Positions 17,019 to 25,313 of a stretch of 64,000 nt of DNA are shown here, in pieces. Positions within the stretch are counted from its first letter, which is position 1, and each line of letters opens with the position of its first letter. This stretch comes from Pseudomonadales bacterium. Lineage in GTDB: Bacteria; Pseudomonadota; Gammaproteobacteria; Pseudomonadales; Pseudohongiellaceae. The position numbers were made by a program, and so were the translations under genes. Location: assembly GCA_012103535.1 (NCBI GenBank), contig WLWQ01000001.1, positions 1,246,280 to 1,310,279 of the forward strand. The letters run 5' to 3'. The notes below the pieces were generated by a model. The model was not told the origin of the DNA. It made no database searches and worked only from the letters and a program-made list of their open reading frames with translations.

Positions 17019-18593
17019 CTATTTTGGAAGCCTCACCAGAATTTGATCAATCAATTTTTGTGCAACTACCTTATTCGGCGCGCATTCGTAGATTAAGTCA
17101 AAAACTCGTTTGTAAGTATCTTGTTCCCGTTTAGAGAAATTCGCTAAAGGGTCTGAACTCGCGGACTTTCCGTTAAATTTCGCGATCGAACTCTCAATTT
17201 TCCCGATTTTTCGTAACAATTTCTCACTTTCCGTCTCAGATAGAAGTGGGCTGTTAGCCGCAGCACTCATCTTGTCTAGTGAAACAGAAAGATTCTTGTC
17301 AATTTGTTTCCGATAGGTTCTAGAAATCGCGCCCTGCCCCAATACATCAACGTTCACTCGAGCCCTATCAGCCTCTAATTCAAACTCTTTGAATTTATTT
17401 CTAACCTGCGAGTTCTGTCTACAAATTTTGGCGATCTTTCTGCCATAGCTGGCAATTTTGTTCACAAAATCAGCGTACCGCGTGTTGACTTCAAAATCGT
17501 CTCTTCTACCGGTAGGAACCAATACACGATTTACAATGTGAAATTCCCCAACGGACCACGAATTAAATCGAGGTTCTGGAAAAGCGTCAGTAAGTAAATT
17601 GCCTTTTCCTATCTGTATATTTCCTTCTCGAACTCTTAAGCCTCGAATTAGCTCTCTTTCTGGTATTACTCCGAAGTAACTATGATGCAAAATCCAACCT
17701 ACTGCACAAATCCCACCTTGCAATCCTTCAATGCTAATGAATTCTATCTTATTGAACTTGTCCGAAACTATTTCTGAGATTTCAAATATGTCCCTATGAG
17801 GGCGATATACAACCATTTCGTAATCATCGACTTCTACATAGATGTTGTAGGCACTATAAACATTGTTTTCCTCTAAATAATCTTCAATCTCTTTTCCATA
17901 GCTAAACTCAGGACTAAATGGAACAGGTGCATGTTGAGACAAATAGTTATAGAGCTCATTTTCATTCAATAGCTGGTCATTCTTGTAGCGCAAGATTCCT
18001 TTTAGTTCTACTTCAAAAAAGTGGTCAGAGGATTTGGCTGAATCTTCACTTGATAATTCTGCAATATCTTTCAGAAAGTTTTTGAGATCGCCAGAATAAT
18101 TTCGATCTGACACTAATCGTTTAAACTTAACGCCATCCCAACGAATCTCAGATACTGATTTTTCTCCTGGAGCTGAGCTTCTAAATATAAGCTCTCTGCA
18201 GTATGTAAGCCCTGCAAAGCGCCCTACTCCACGAAATCCTCGGGCATCTGTATCTATCTTTTGACTAGCTCCTACCGATAACATTGAGCGTGCAAATTTG
18301 TCGCCGCTTAAACCAATACCGTTATCTCTAATTGCTAAGCTTCGCTCATTGTGATCTATGGATACTCGAATTTCTGGAGTTTTGTTCTTGTACTTTCTCT
18401 TTTTGGCTGCTTCATCAATAGCGTCCACAGCATTCTGAATGTACTCTCTCACCATAGACATAGGATCGATATACATTCCACCTGATATTAGCTCGAGAAT
18501 ATCTTTTCCAATAATCATCGCAGCCTGAGAAGGCTTCTGTGTTTTCTTTGAGCTAGCAATCATAAATTTCTTTGAGCTTTCTGGTTTATTCAC
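17019..18593 (-). CDS. Hsp90/MutL-type (GHKL) ATPase
   Basis: A 524-residue protein with an N-terminal GHKL ATP-binding domain: EYIQNAVDAID (N box, Glu50/Asn54/Asp57), RDNGIGL (G1, residues 89-95) and GFRGVGRFAGL (G2, about 119-129). The layout fits Hsp90-like more than histidine kinases; no kinase phospho-acceptor domain is present. The remaining 350 residues are not recognised, with a coiled-coil-like tail from about 400. It begins with GTG sharing one base with the stop of the radical SAM gene (TAGTG), so the two are translationally coupled. As the last gene of a three-gene minus-strand operon it probably acts as an ATP-driven clamp or conformational switch in the same system. Confidence 0.83.
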   Translation of the reverse strand: MNKPESSKKFMIASSKKTQKPSQAAMIIGKDILELISGGMYIDPMSMVREYIQNAVDAIDEAAKKRKYKNKTPEIRVSIDHNERSLAIRDNGIGLSGDKFARSMLSVGASQKIDTDARGFRGVGRFAGLTYCRELIFRSSAPGEKSVSEIRWDGVKFKRLVSDRNYSGDLKNFLKDIAELSSEDSAKSSDHFFEVELKGILRYKNDQLLNENELYNYLSQHAPVPFSPEFSYGKEIEDYLEENNVYSAYNIYVEVDDYEMVVYRPHRDIFEISEIVSDKFNKIEFISIEGLQGGICAVGWILHHSYFGVIPERELIRGLRVREGNIQIGKGNLLTDAFPEPRFNSWSVGEFHIVNRVLVPTGRRDDFEVNTRYADFVNKIASYGRKIAKICRQNSQVRNKFKEFELEADRARVNVDVLGQGAISRTYRKQIDKNLSVSLDKMSAAANSPLLSETESEKLLRKIGKIESSIAKFNGKSASSDPLANFSKREQDTYKRVFDLIYECAPNKVVAQKLIDQILVRLPK

Positions 18594-20164
18594 TACGCCA
18601 CCTCAAGCCCAGCGTCTTCAACTTTTTCGTCCTCAGGCACAACGAATTCAATGACTTTTGCACGCTTCCTATATTCTGCCTGCTGGTCCCATATTTTGCG
18701 TTCAACCGCACCATTTAGGTGATAAAAGAATGGTATTAATTTTTTGATTTTACTGTTTTTAGTTGCATTAACCGCAGTAGGATACTGCTTAGGCAATCGA
18801 TCAGATATCAAAGAAACTAATTCTTCTTTCTCTGAATCGTTTAGTTTGGCGTATTCGGATTTATACTCAATTAGTTCTGGCTTTCCATCTAATTCTTCGT
18901 AATAAGTTCGGTTAAAAATAAATTTGTGTGGCAGCGCTAAAAGTTCTTTAAATTCACTTTCACTATCTCCAAAAGCTCTACGGAAATAGCTTGGTGCGCC
19001 ACTTACTATGCCATGCGTAGCTTGAAGAATGAGCTGCATTGACCTTAGCAGGTAGCGGTTCCATTTTTGTCCAATATGGCTACGGTCTTTTAAGTCTACT
19101 GGTTGATATCGCATAGGAAAGGAGAATATTCTAATTCCTAATTCCTCATTGAGGTGAATATTTAATTTCATACGCTCATACAAATCTTCTGGTGAGTCGT
19201 GAAAATTGTAGAGCATGTAGTTAGACAAGTTTGATAATCCAGCATCTGCCGCAAATCGAATGGCAGTCTCATATGGCTTCCTGAGGCCTGCATGATCAAA
19301 GGCAATTCTGAGAGGGCTTAAGCAAATTGTACTCATTTCTTGTAAGAACATTGGGTCCTTACAGAGAATCCTGGCATCAACACCTTGATTGAAATCTACT
19401 CTACGCTGAGCAGTTGTGCCGTTTCTAGTGAGCGTTGCTCCCTTTTGAAATCCTAAATCACGAATCTCCGCCATTATTTCTTTAAATTTTCCAGAAGCCG
19501 TAACATTATTGTCCATTAATATAAGATCTTTCTTAGGACCATATAATTTTTCAATGTCTCCCACTACCTGACTGATAGAATCTGTATCTCTTTGCTTTCC
19601 TTCTAATTTTGGAACGCCGCAAAATTTACAACTTCGAACACATCCGCGTGAAGCATAAGTGAAATAGGCATCTGTGACTGAATAGTCATAGTCGATCTGT
19701 TCTAATATTGAATAATCAGGCGTTAAAAATTCTATAGGAGTACTTTCGTAGTCATCTGAATATAACTCTTCCGAAAAATCATCTAACTGGAGAGATATGG
19801 CGGGAGCATTATCTAATAGTCCTTGAATAAATCGAATTCCTCTCCATGAAGGTTCTGCTTTAAAAGCCTCATTCATTAATGAAGCAGCTATCCCACCCAC
19901 AAAGATTCTGTCGGCATGACCGTTCGCAGCTTTCAAAGCAAAATTGATCGAATCTGCAGTCTTTTTCCATTCAAATGAAAATAATGAAGTTATATAGATT
20001 CGATCCCAGGCGAAGGATAATACTGATTTGTCTTCACCTTTGAGAAATTTGACTAAATCATTCTTTCCCATCTCGCCATGATATTGAGCAATTTTCATTA
20101 GCCCCAGCGGCGGATACTTATTTTTGTACCCTGGTTCTATAAGTAATATGTTTCTATTGGCCAA
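18593..20164 (-). CDS. Radical SAM enzyme with B12-binding-like N-terminal domain
   Basis: A 523-residue protein. Residues about 1-130 resemble a degenerate cobalamin-binding-like Rossmann region (LLIEPGYKNKYPPLGLMKIAQY, IFVGGIAASLM) without the cobalt-ligand His motif. The radical SAM core begins at RGCVRSCKFCG with the cluster cysteines 175, 179 and 182 (CxxxCxxC). It is followed by the expected LILMDNNVTAS and DFNQGVDARIL strands. It starts at TTG two bases after the DGQHR gene and ends on the start of the ATPase gene, the tight packing of an obligate complex or pathway. The C-terminal 150 residues are unfamiliar. Reaction and substrate are unknown; modification of a nucleic acid or nucleotide is a guess from context. 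Confidence 0.85.
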   Translation of the reverse strand: MANRNILLIEPGYKNKYPPLGLMKIAQYHGEMGKNDLVKFLKGEDKSVLSFAWDRIYITSLFSFEWKKTADSINFALKAANGHADRIFVGGIAASLMNEAFKAEPSWRGIRFIQGLLDNAPAISLQLDDFSEELYSDDYESTPIEFLTPDYSILEQIDYDYSVTDAYFTYASRGCVRSCKFCGVPKLEGKQRDTDSISQVVGDIEKLYGPKKDLILMDNNVTASGKFKEIMAEIRDLGFQKGATLTRNGTTAQRRVDFNQGVDARILCKDPMFLQEMSTICLSPLRIAFDHAGLRKPYETAIRFAADAGLSNLSNYMLYNFHDSPEDLYERMKLNIHLNEELGIRIFSFPMRYQPVDLKDRSHIGQKWNRYLLRSMQLILQATHGIVSGAPSYFRRAFGDSESEFKELLALPHKFIFNRTYYEELDGKPELIEYKSEYAKLNDSEKEELVSLISDRLPKQYPTAVNATKNSKIKKLIPFFYHLNGAVERKIWDQQAEYRKRAKVIEFVVPEDEKVEDAGLEVA

Positions 20165-20166
20165 CT

Positions 20167-21210
20167 CTATACCACCTGTCTAATTGTATTTTCTTTTCTT
20201 TTAACACGAAAAAATCCTACTGCTTCTCTTACGCCTGCTTCTCCTCCCAAACCTTTTAATGGGCCACTATTTGACCAGTCAATTTCATAGACGAAGTCTG
20301 CAAGTTTTTGCTTAAACACCAGGTCCCAATCGCGATTAGAACTCAATTTTTCTTCGCGATATATATCGGCAGCAATTGACATCAAACTATATACACCGAC
20401 TCCTTTATTTAGCATGTGCTTTCGTGGGTTTTCCCACTGCTGAAGTAACAGGCAGGTTAAAGATTGCCAGAATGCGAGGATAACTTGATAAGTAGTATCG
20501 CAATTCTCAGAATCTAAGATATCAGTCTCTCTTAGAAATCGTTTGACTGATTTTTGTATAGTTCGCAACGATGCTTTTCGCTGCATACCGGAAGTTCTTG
20601 CCCCTCCCAAATCTAATTGCTTATACCATGGGGATGATTGGTCTTCATGAAGTTTAAGCGCAATCGAAAGTTCCGGCTTCACTCTGTCTAAATCATCTAC
20701 AAGACTAGTTTCATGAAAATCAATCAAACTACCTGATAATCCCTTAGATTTTGCATTTATAGTATTAAAAACTGACATTTCAGACTTTCGAGTTAGCCCT
20801 ATAAAAGCTATGAAAGGAAGCTCAATTTCTAGATCGCTTAAGAATCCTAGTCGGTGTTGGCAATCCACTTGAGATAATACTTTTTTGTCTTCATAAATAA
20901 TTAAGTGAGTCGACTTACCAGAATCCTTTATGTTCCAGAAATTGTTTCGATTAGGGCGTAGGTTAAACGTTAGAGGGATAGTTGTACTAGATGAAGACTG
21001 TATGTACCTTCGGAAATCTAAGCTATGTTGCTGATTGAATCTGCGTTGGTACCCTTTACCTGTATCTTCGTCGAGCACATCAGTAAAGCTGAATTTGTAC
21101 AAAAAGCTCGCTGGAGCGTAACCAACTATAGTGTCCAAGTGGCCACTTTTACCCCGTATACAGCTAATTTTTAAAGGAAATTTCAAGACAAGATAAACTA
21201 TAAAATGCAT
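20167..21210 (-). CDS. DGQHR-domain protein, DndB-like
   Basis: A 347-residue protein with the DGQHR signature as DCQHR (residues 116-120, preceded by LSQV) and the upstream YQRRF ... DFRRYI segment typical of the family. DndB, the best-known member, is the regulator in DNA phosphorothioation; other members appear in mobile islands. None of dndACDE is nearby, so the partner here must be different. The C-terminal half is helical. The start is uncertain: ATG at 21210 lacks a ribosome site, and the first 12 residues may not be native. It leads the minus-strand operon and diverges from the ParB-like gene across a 117-base region with paired operator-like sites. Confidence 0.78.
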   Translation of the reverse strand: MHFIVYLVLKFPLKISCIRGKSGHLDTIVGYAPASFLYKFSFTDVLDEDTGKGYQRRFNQQHSLDFRRYIQSSSSTTIPLTFNLRPNRNNFWNIKDSGKSTHLIIYEDKKVLSQVDCQHRLGFLSDLEIELPFIAFIGLTRKSEMSVFNTINAKSKGLSGSLIDFHETSLVDDLDRVKPELSIALKLHEDQSSPWYKQLDLGGARTSGMQRKASLRTIQKSVKRFLRETDILDSENCDTTYQVILAFWQSLTCLLLQQWENPRKHMLNKGVGVYSLMSIAADIYREEKLSSNRDWDLVFKQKLADFVYEIDWSNSGPLKGLGGEAGVREAVGFFRVKRKENTIRQVV

Positions 21211-21212
21211 TA

Positions 21213-21246
21213 AATTAGTACAATTATGCAGCGAATTGGTGCAATT
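21213..21246. promoter_or_regulatory. Paired operator-like sites in the divergent promoter region
   Basis: AATTAGTACAATT (21213-21225) and AATTGGTGCAATT (21234-21246) share 11 of 13 bases. They are 21 bases apart, two helical turns. The second is a perfect dyad (AATTG-GTG-CAATT) and the first nearly so. They lie just before the DGQHR start and about 80-115 bases before the ParB-like start, well placed to control both operons. Confidence 0.5.
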
Positions 21247-21327
21247 TCATAGCCTTAATGGAGTAGTTTCGAGAGCAGCGAAAGCCACTACTTGCTCAAT
21301 GAAATTTGAAATAAAGAGATAGAAAAA

Positions 21328-22326
21328 ATGAATCAACAACGAGAAAACCTCCCTGTAGAAGATATTGAGTACGATATTACCAATCCTCGAATAGCGCACA
21401 TATTTGAAGATGGTCCATCTCCGAACTCAAAGCAAATAGAAAGAGCACTACGCGATGAATCAACCGATGCGCTGCGAAGATCAATTAAACAAGCCGGAAA
21501 GATCGGAAATCCTATTAAAGTTGTTCCTATCGGAAATAACAAATATCGAGTTTTTGAAGGGAATACAAGATTGTCAATATATAAGAGATTTAATTACTCT
21601 GAAGAGGTTGGTGAATGGGACAATATTCCCGCCTTCGTCTATGACGAATTGGACGAGCAAGACATCGACGAAGAAAGAATTCAAGATCACTTAGTAGGCA
21701 CTCACCCATGGGGAGCATTTGCAAAAGCAAAGTACTTATATGACCTGCTTTATGTAAAAAAAATTCCTGTAAGTGATATAGCGGCGATGTGTGGGTTAAG
21801 CCAAGGCGAAATTCTTCGTTCTGTAGATACATATAAGTTCATGAGTTCTGAATACAGAAATGTAGTTGAGAACGAGGAATTAGAAGGCCCTGATCCCGAC
21901 CCTTTCTTTAATGAAAAGCAATTTACTGCATTCGAAGTTTACATATCACGCAAAGCCATTCAGGAATCGGTAAATAATTTGAGCTATTCCGATAAACATT
22001 TTGCTAGGTGGGTAGCCCAAGGACTTTTTACTAGAAATGAAGATGTTAGGGTTCTTTCTGAAATCTTAAGCAACAAAAATGCATTGAAAGTTTTCCTAAA
22101 AATTGGATCAAAGGAAGCCAAAAAGCTGCTTGATTCACCGGAATTGAGTAAGCAATTAAGAGAGGCCAGTTTAGTGGCTCTTTGTAAAGCAATAAGCGAG
22201 AAAGTAGACACTATACCCAATCTTGAAATTCAAGCAATCAAGTCTAATCAGAACAGTCAAATGCAACTTCAAGATGCGAAAGACAATTTAACTTCATATA
22301 TAAAAACGTATTTAGATGAAGACTAA
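21328..22326 (+). CDS. ParB/Srx-fold protein
   Basis: A 332-residue protein with an N-terminal ParB/sulfiredoxin-like domain: LPVEDIEYDITNPRI starts the domain and VFEGNTRLSIYKRF (EGNTRL at residues 77-82) is the nucleotide-contact motif. A helix-turn-helix-like stretch follows (IPVSDIAAMCGLSQGEILRSVDTYKF). The rest is helical and unrecognised. ParB folds bind CTP or act as nucleases or kinases; which applies here is unknown. It has no parA partner, so it is not a partition gene. It is first in a plus-strand operon with a nuclease and a helicase, and a second ParB-like gene ends that operon. Confidence 0.82.
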   Translation: MNQQRENLPVEDIEYDITNPRIAHIFEDGPSPNSKQIERALRDESTDALRRSIKQAGKIGNPIKVVPIGNNKYRVFEGNTRLSIYKRFNYSEEVGEWDNIPAFVYDELDEQDIDEERIQDHLVGTHPWGAFAKAKYLYDLLYVKKIPVSDIAAMCGLSQGEILRSVDTYKFMSSEYRNVVENEELEGPDPDPFFNEKQFTAFEVYISRKAIQESVNNLSYSDKHFARWVAQGLFTRNEDVRVLSEILSNKNALKVFLKIGSKEAKKLLDSPELSKQLREASLVALCKAISEKVDTIPNLEIQAIKSNQNSQMQLQDAKDNLTSYIKTYLDED

Positions 22327-22335
22327 GGAGCTAAT

Positions 22336-22725
22336 TTGCCTGCAATTCATTCAGAGCTCACATTATTAATTATAGACTGGCTCAATAGTAATTTTGATAT
22401 GGGTGACATGTTAGTATTCGTCGATGATCCAATACTTAACAGCGAAAAACCTCCACGAATTGGGTCTTCAATTCCAGATGTGTATGCAAAATTGCTAATT
22501 GAAAATATTGAAATTATAGGTGAAGCAAAACCTGGATACGATCTAACAACATCAAGAACCGAGAAACAGCTAACTGACTACATTAGTTACATTGCCAAGA
22601 ACAAGTCCACATCACTTATAGTTAGCACAGAGCAAAATACAATTAGCGTTGCAAGAAAAGTACTTTACCCAATTCTATTAAAAGCTGGTGTAGAACCCTC
22701 AAGAGTAGTTTATTTATGCCCGTGA
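22336..22725 (+). CDS. Small PD-(D/E)XK nuclease-fold protein
   Basis: A 129-residue protein starting at TTG with AAGGAG five bases before it. IPDVY (Pro47-Asp48) and IIGEAKPG (Glu63, Lys65) give the PD-Xn-E-x-K active-site spacing of the superfamily, and TEKQLTDYISYI supplies the following helix. It is similar in size to VRR-NUC or Holliday-resolvase-like single-domain nucleases. It overlaps the SNF2 helicase gene by 10 bases, so a helicase-nuclease pair acting together is likely. Confidence 0.78.
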   Translation: MPAIHSELTLLIIDWLNSNFDMGDMLVFVDDPILNSEKPPRIGSSIPDVYAKLLIENIEIIGEAKPGYDLTTSRTEKQLTDYISYIAKNKSTSLIVSTEQNTISVARKVLYPILLKAGVEPSRVVYLCP

Positions 22726-24209
22726 CTTCTTCTAAATATAGCTTGGATTCAAAGTTTGAAGCGAAACCCTTTCAAATGGAAGCTGTAACAGCAGTCAAAG
22801 ACCTTGAATACTGCGCGATATTTCATGAGCAAGGACTTGGCAAAACGAAAATTGCAATTGATCTTCTCCTCTATTGGTTAAGTGAAGATAAAGTAGATTG
22901 CGCTGTTGTAATTACTAAGAAAGGACTGGTCGAAAATTGGAAAAAAGAAATATTTCGCCATACTCACATTGTCCCCGTAGTTCTAACAGAAGGAAACTAT
23001 AGAAATTATAAAGCAATTAGAAGCAATTCCGTTTTAAATTTAGCACATTACGAGTTACTGAAAACTGATACTGAACTTTTTACACTATTAGCAAGAGAAA
23101 AAAAAGCCGGCATCGTGCTAGATGAATCACAAAAAATTAAAACTCCATCATCGGCGTTATCTGAAGCTACATTGTCAATAAGCTCAATATTTACTAAAAG
23201 AGCAATTCTTACTGGCACTCCGGTAGCAAATCGGCCTTATGATATCTGGGCTCAAATCTTCTTTTTGGACGAAGGGGCAAGCTTAGGCCGCGACTACAAA
23301 AGGTTTAAAGCCCAGTTCGACCTGCCTGTTGTAAAAGATCCAGAAAATCTTTCTCTTAATGAAACTCAAAAGATCGATGAGTTCGAGAAAAATTTGGAAA
23401 GCCTATTTGGCAAAATAGACAAATTTTCTGTAAGAGAAACCAAATTGTCTTCAGGGATTAAGCTTCCAAATAAAGAATATTCTATTGTATTAGCAGAGTG
23501 GGAAAAGAATCAGAGAAGCATGTATGAAAAAATTCGATCTGAAACTCGACTACAAATAGAAAAAGAAGGAAAAATTATTGACGATGTTTCTGAAAACCTA
23601 CTAAAAAAGCTATTGAGGCTTGTTCAGATAACATCTAATCCGATGATTATTGATGACAAATATAATTCCACTCCAGGAAAGGCTGTAGTACTTGACTCCC
23701 TAGTTGAGAACATAATTGAAAAAAATGAAAAACTAATAATTTGGTCAACATTTACTGCAAATGTGGATTGGTTAAGACTCAGATATAAGAATTTTGGAGC
23801 AGTAAAGGTTCATGGGAAGTTAAACCATTATGATAGAAATAGAGCTATTAGTAGTTTTATAGAAGAAAAAGAATCAAAAATATTTATTGCAACTCCTGGC
23901 GCCGCGAAAGAAGGATTGACACTTACCGTAGCAAACCATGTTATTTTCTTCGATAGATCATTTAGTCTTGATGACTATCTCCAATCTCAGGATAGAATTC
24001 ATCGAATATCACAAGAACGAACTTGTTATATCTACAAATTGGTGTTGCCCAATTCAATCGATGAATGGATTGACTCACTTATTTCTATGAAAAGTGCCGC
24101 CGCCCAATTTGCACAGCGTGACATTGGACTGAATGAGTACCAATCTTTAGTAAAGTATGACGCTCAAGAACTGTTACATCACATCTTAGATTCAGAGTCG
24201 GAGGAGTAA
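22716..24209 (+). CDS. SNF2-family helicase/translocase
   Basis: A 497-residue superfamily 2 ATPase of SNF2 type. Visible motifs: Walker A HEQGLGKTKI (Lys43), the DEAH equivalent DESQ (136-139), motif III TGTPVANRP (about 166-172), and motifs V-VI with EGLTLTVANHVIFFDR and QSQDRIHRISQ. SNF2 enzymes translocate on double-stranded DNA; in restriction-like systems they drive nuclease partners. No additional DNA-recognition domain is fused. The gene overlaps the upstream nuclease by 10 bases and abuts the downstream ParB-like gene (24209/24210), so the four genes form one operon. Confidence 0.9.
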   Translation: MPVTSSKYSLDSKFEAKPFQMEAVTAVKDLEYCAIFHEQGLGKTKIAIDLLLYWLSEDKVDCAVVITKKGLVENWKKEIFRHTHIVPVVLTEGNYRNYKAIRSNSVLNLAHYELLKTDTELFTLLAREKKAGIVLDESQKIKTPSSALSEATLSISSIFTKRAILTGTPVANRPYDIWAQIFFLDEGASLGRDYKRFKAQFDLPVVKDPENLSLNETQKIDEFEKNLESLFGKIDKFSVRETKLSSGIKLPNKEYSIVLAEWEKNQRSMYEKIRSETRLQIEKEGKIIDDVSENLLKKLLRLVQITSNPMIIDDKYNSTPGKAVVLDSLVENIIEKNEKLIIWSTFTANVDWLRLRYKNFGAVKVHGKLNHYDRNRAISSFIEEKESKIFIATPGAAKEGLTLTVANHVIFFDRSFSLDDYLQSQDRIHRISQERTCYIYKLVLPNSIDEWIDSLISMKSAAAQFAQRDIGLNEYQSLVKYDAQELLHHILDSESEE

Positions 24210-25235
24210 ATGAACTGGTTAAAAAAAGTAGCAACGTTCGCCGATTCCACAATGCCAATTGCCGGCAAGATTTACCCAACTAAAATCGGCGAGCTAGATC
24301 ATTTAGACTTACAATACTATGACGAAAACCCAAGAGTATACACTGCACTAGGAGTTGCACAAAATGCACCTGACCAAAAAGAAATAGAAAATTTTCTACA
24401 ATCAGAAACTCATGTCAAGAAACTTAGCAGAGAAATAATTTCTCAAGGTGGAAACACTGAAAAGGTTGTAGTAAGAGATAAGAGTTTTATAGTGTTAGAA
24501 GGAAACAGTCGCCTTGCCGCCTTTCGACTAATAAAAGGAAAAGAGAAGTTTGAGAAAATACGATGCGAGGTATTGCCCTCAGAAATTGAAGAAGATCATA
24601 TATTTGCATATCTCAGTTAAGTTCATATTAACGGAAAAACTCCCTGGGAGAAGCACGAACAAGCACGGTATCTCCAGAGAATGGCGCACACACCAGAAGA
24701 ACTCGCCAAGTTGTCGCAAAGTATTTTCATAAGCCCCAATGAAGGCGAGAAATTAGTAAAAACAATAGAGCTAATGCAGAAATATAAAGATAAGAAGAAT
24801 GACAATTTTAGTTACTATCACGCATTTTTGGGAAATCGGGCCGCTCAAGAGGCATTTAAAGCAAATCCAATAATTGAAAAAATCGTGGCGAGAGAGATTA
24901 AGTCAAATACCTTTAAGAGAGCAACAGAGTTTCGCGATGCTTTAACCCCGGTTTGCAAAGATAGGAGTGCACTAAAAAAACTTTTAGGCGGCAAACAGAA
25001 TTTGGCTGAATCATTAGATTATGTGGAAAGTCGAGGTGGCACTGCTAAATTACCTAAACGAGTGCATTCAGCGATGGAAATTTTGATTAGTCTAAACCTA
25101 GAGATATTAAAAGGGCTTTCAGACCCCGAACTAAATAAAATTCACGCTGATTTGAAAAAAATAAAGCGGAAAACTATACCACTCCTGAAAACAATTGACA
25201 GAATAAAAGCTGATAGAAAGACTACATCTAAATAG
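24210..25235 (+). pseudogene. Second ParB/Srx-like gene, interrupted by an in-frame TAA
   Basis: Codons from 24210 to 25235 stay in one frame and read as one ParB-like protein of about 341 residues, except for a TAA at 24618-24620. Before the stop lies the ParB/Srx domain (VLEGNSRLAAFRL, EGNSRL at residues 97-102). After it comes the continuation VHINGKTPWEKHEQARYL, which matches the region following the domain in the first ParB-like gene (HPWGAFAKAKYL). A single C-to-T change of CAA would create the stop. Either the gene is disrupted, the base is an error, or two pieces are made (136 and, from ATG 24681, 184 residues). The 3' part remains open, so decay is recent if real. Confidence 0.75.
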
Positions 25236-25260
25236 TTTTAGAAAATAATATGTACAAGAA

Positions 25261-25284
25261 AAAAGGGGTCAGAGTAGCTTGATC
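25261..25284. repeat. REP-like dispersed repeat (first of a family across the window)
   Basis: A core close to AAAGGGGTCAGAGTAA, often followed by TTTGATC or AAAATACAGTA, recurs in gaps between genes. Copies are at 25261, 34787, 34941, 35931, 36075, 37274, 39063, 41836, 41883, 43211, 44191, 46370 and 48515, and in inverted orientation near 35755 and 37402. A sister core, GGGGACAGACCACGTTTT, occurs near 34745, 36034, 37200 and 40036 and inverted near 43253. A third, GGATTTATTTTTA, occurs near 35884, 47519 and 48549. The copies cluster around the RAYT transposase at 35036, which is the expected REP-handling enzyme. Confidence 0.8.
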
Positions 25285-25313
25285 ATTCTAATCTCTTTGG
25301 TTTTTAATAAACT

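Noticed and set aside
17019..25235. Assignment to Dnd, Ssp, BREX, DISARM or Dpd
   Set aside because: No cysteine desulfurase, DndC/D, PglZ/PglX, DrmA/B or DpdA homologue is present; only the DGQHR and SNF2 families are shared with some of them.
21328..25235. ParB-like genes as plasmid partition genes
   Set aside because: No parA, no parS-like cluster and no replication gene; they are packed with a nuclease and a helicase.
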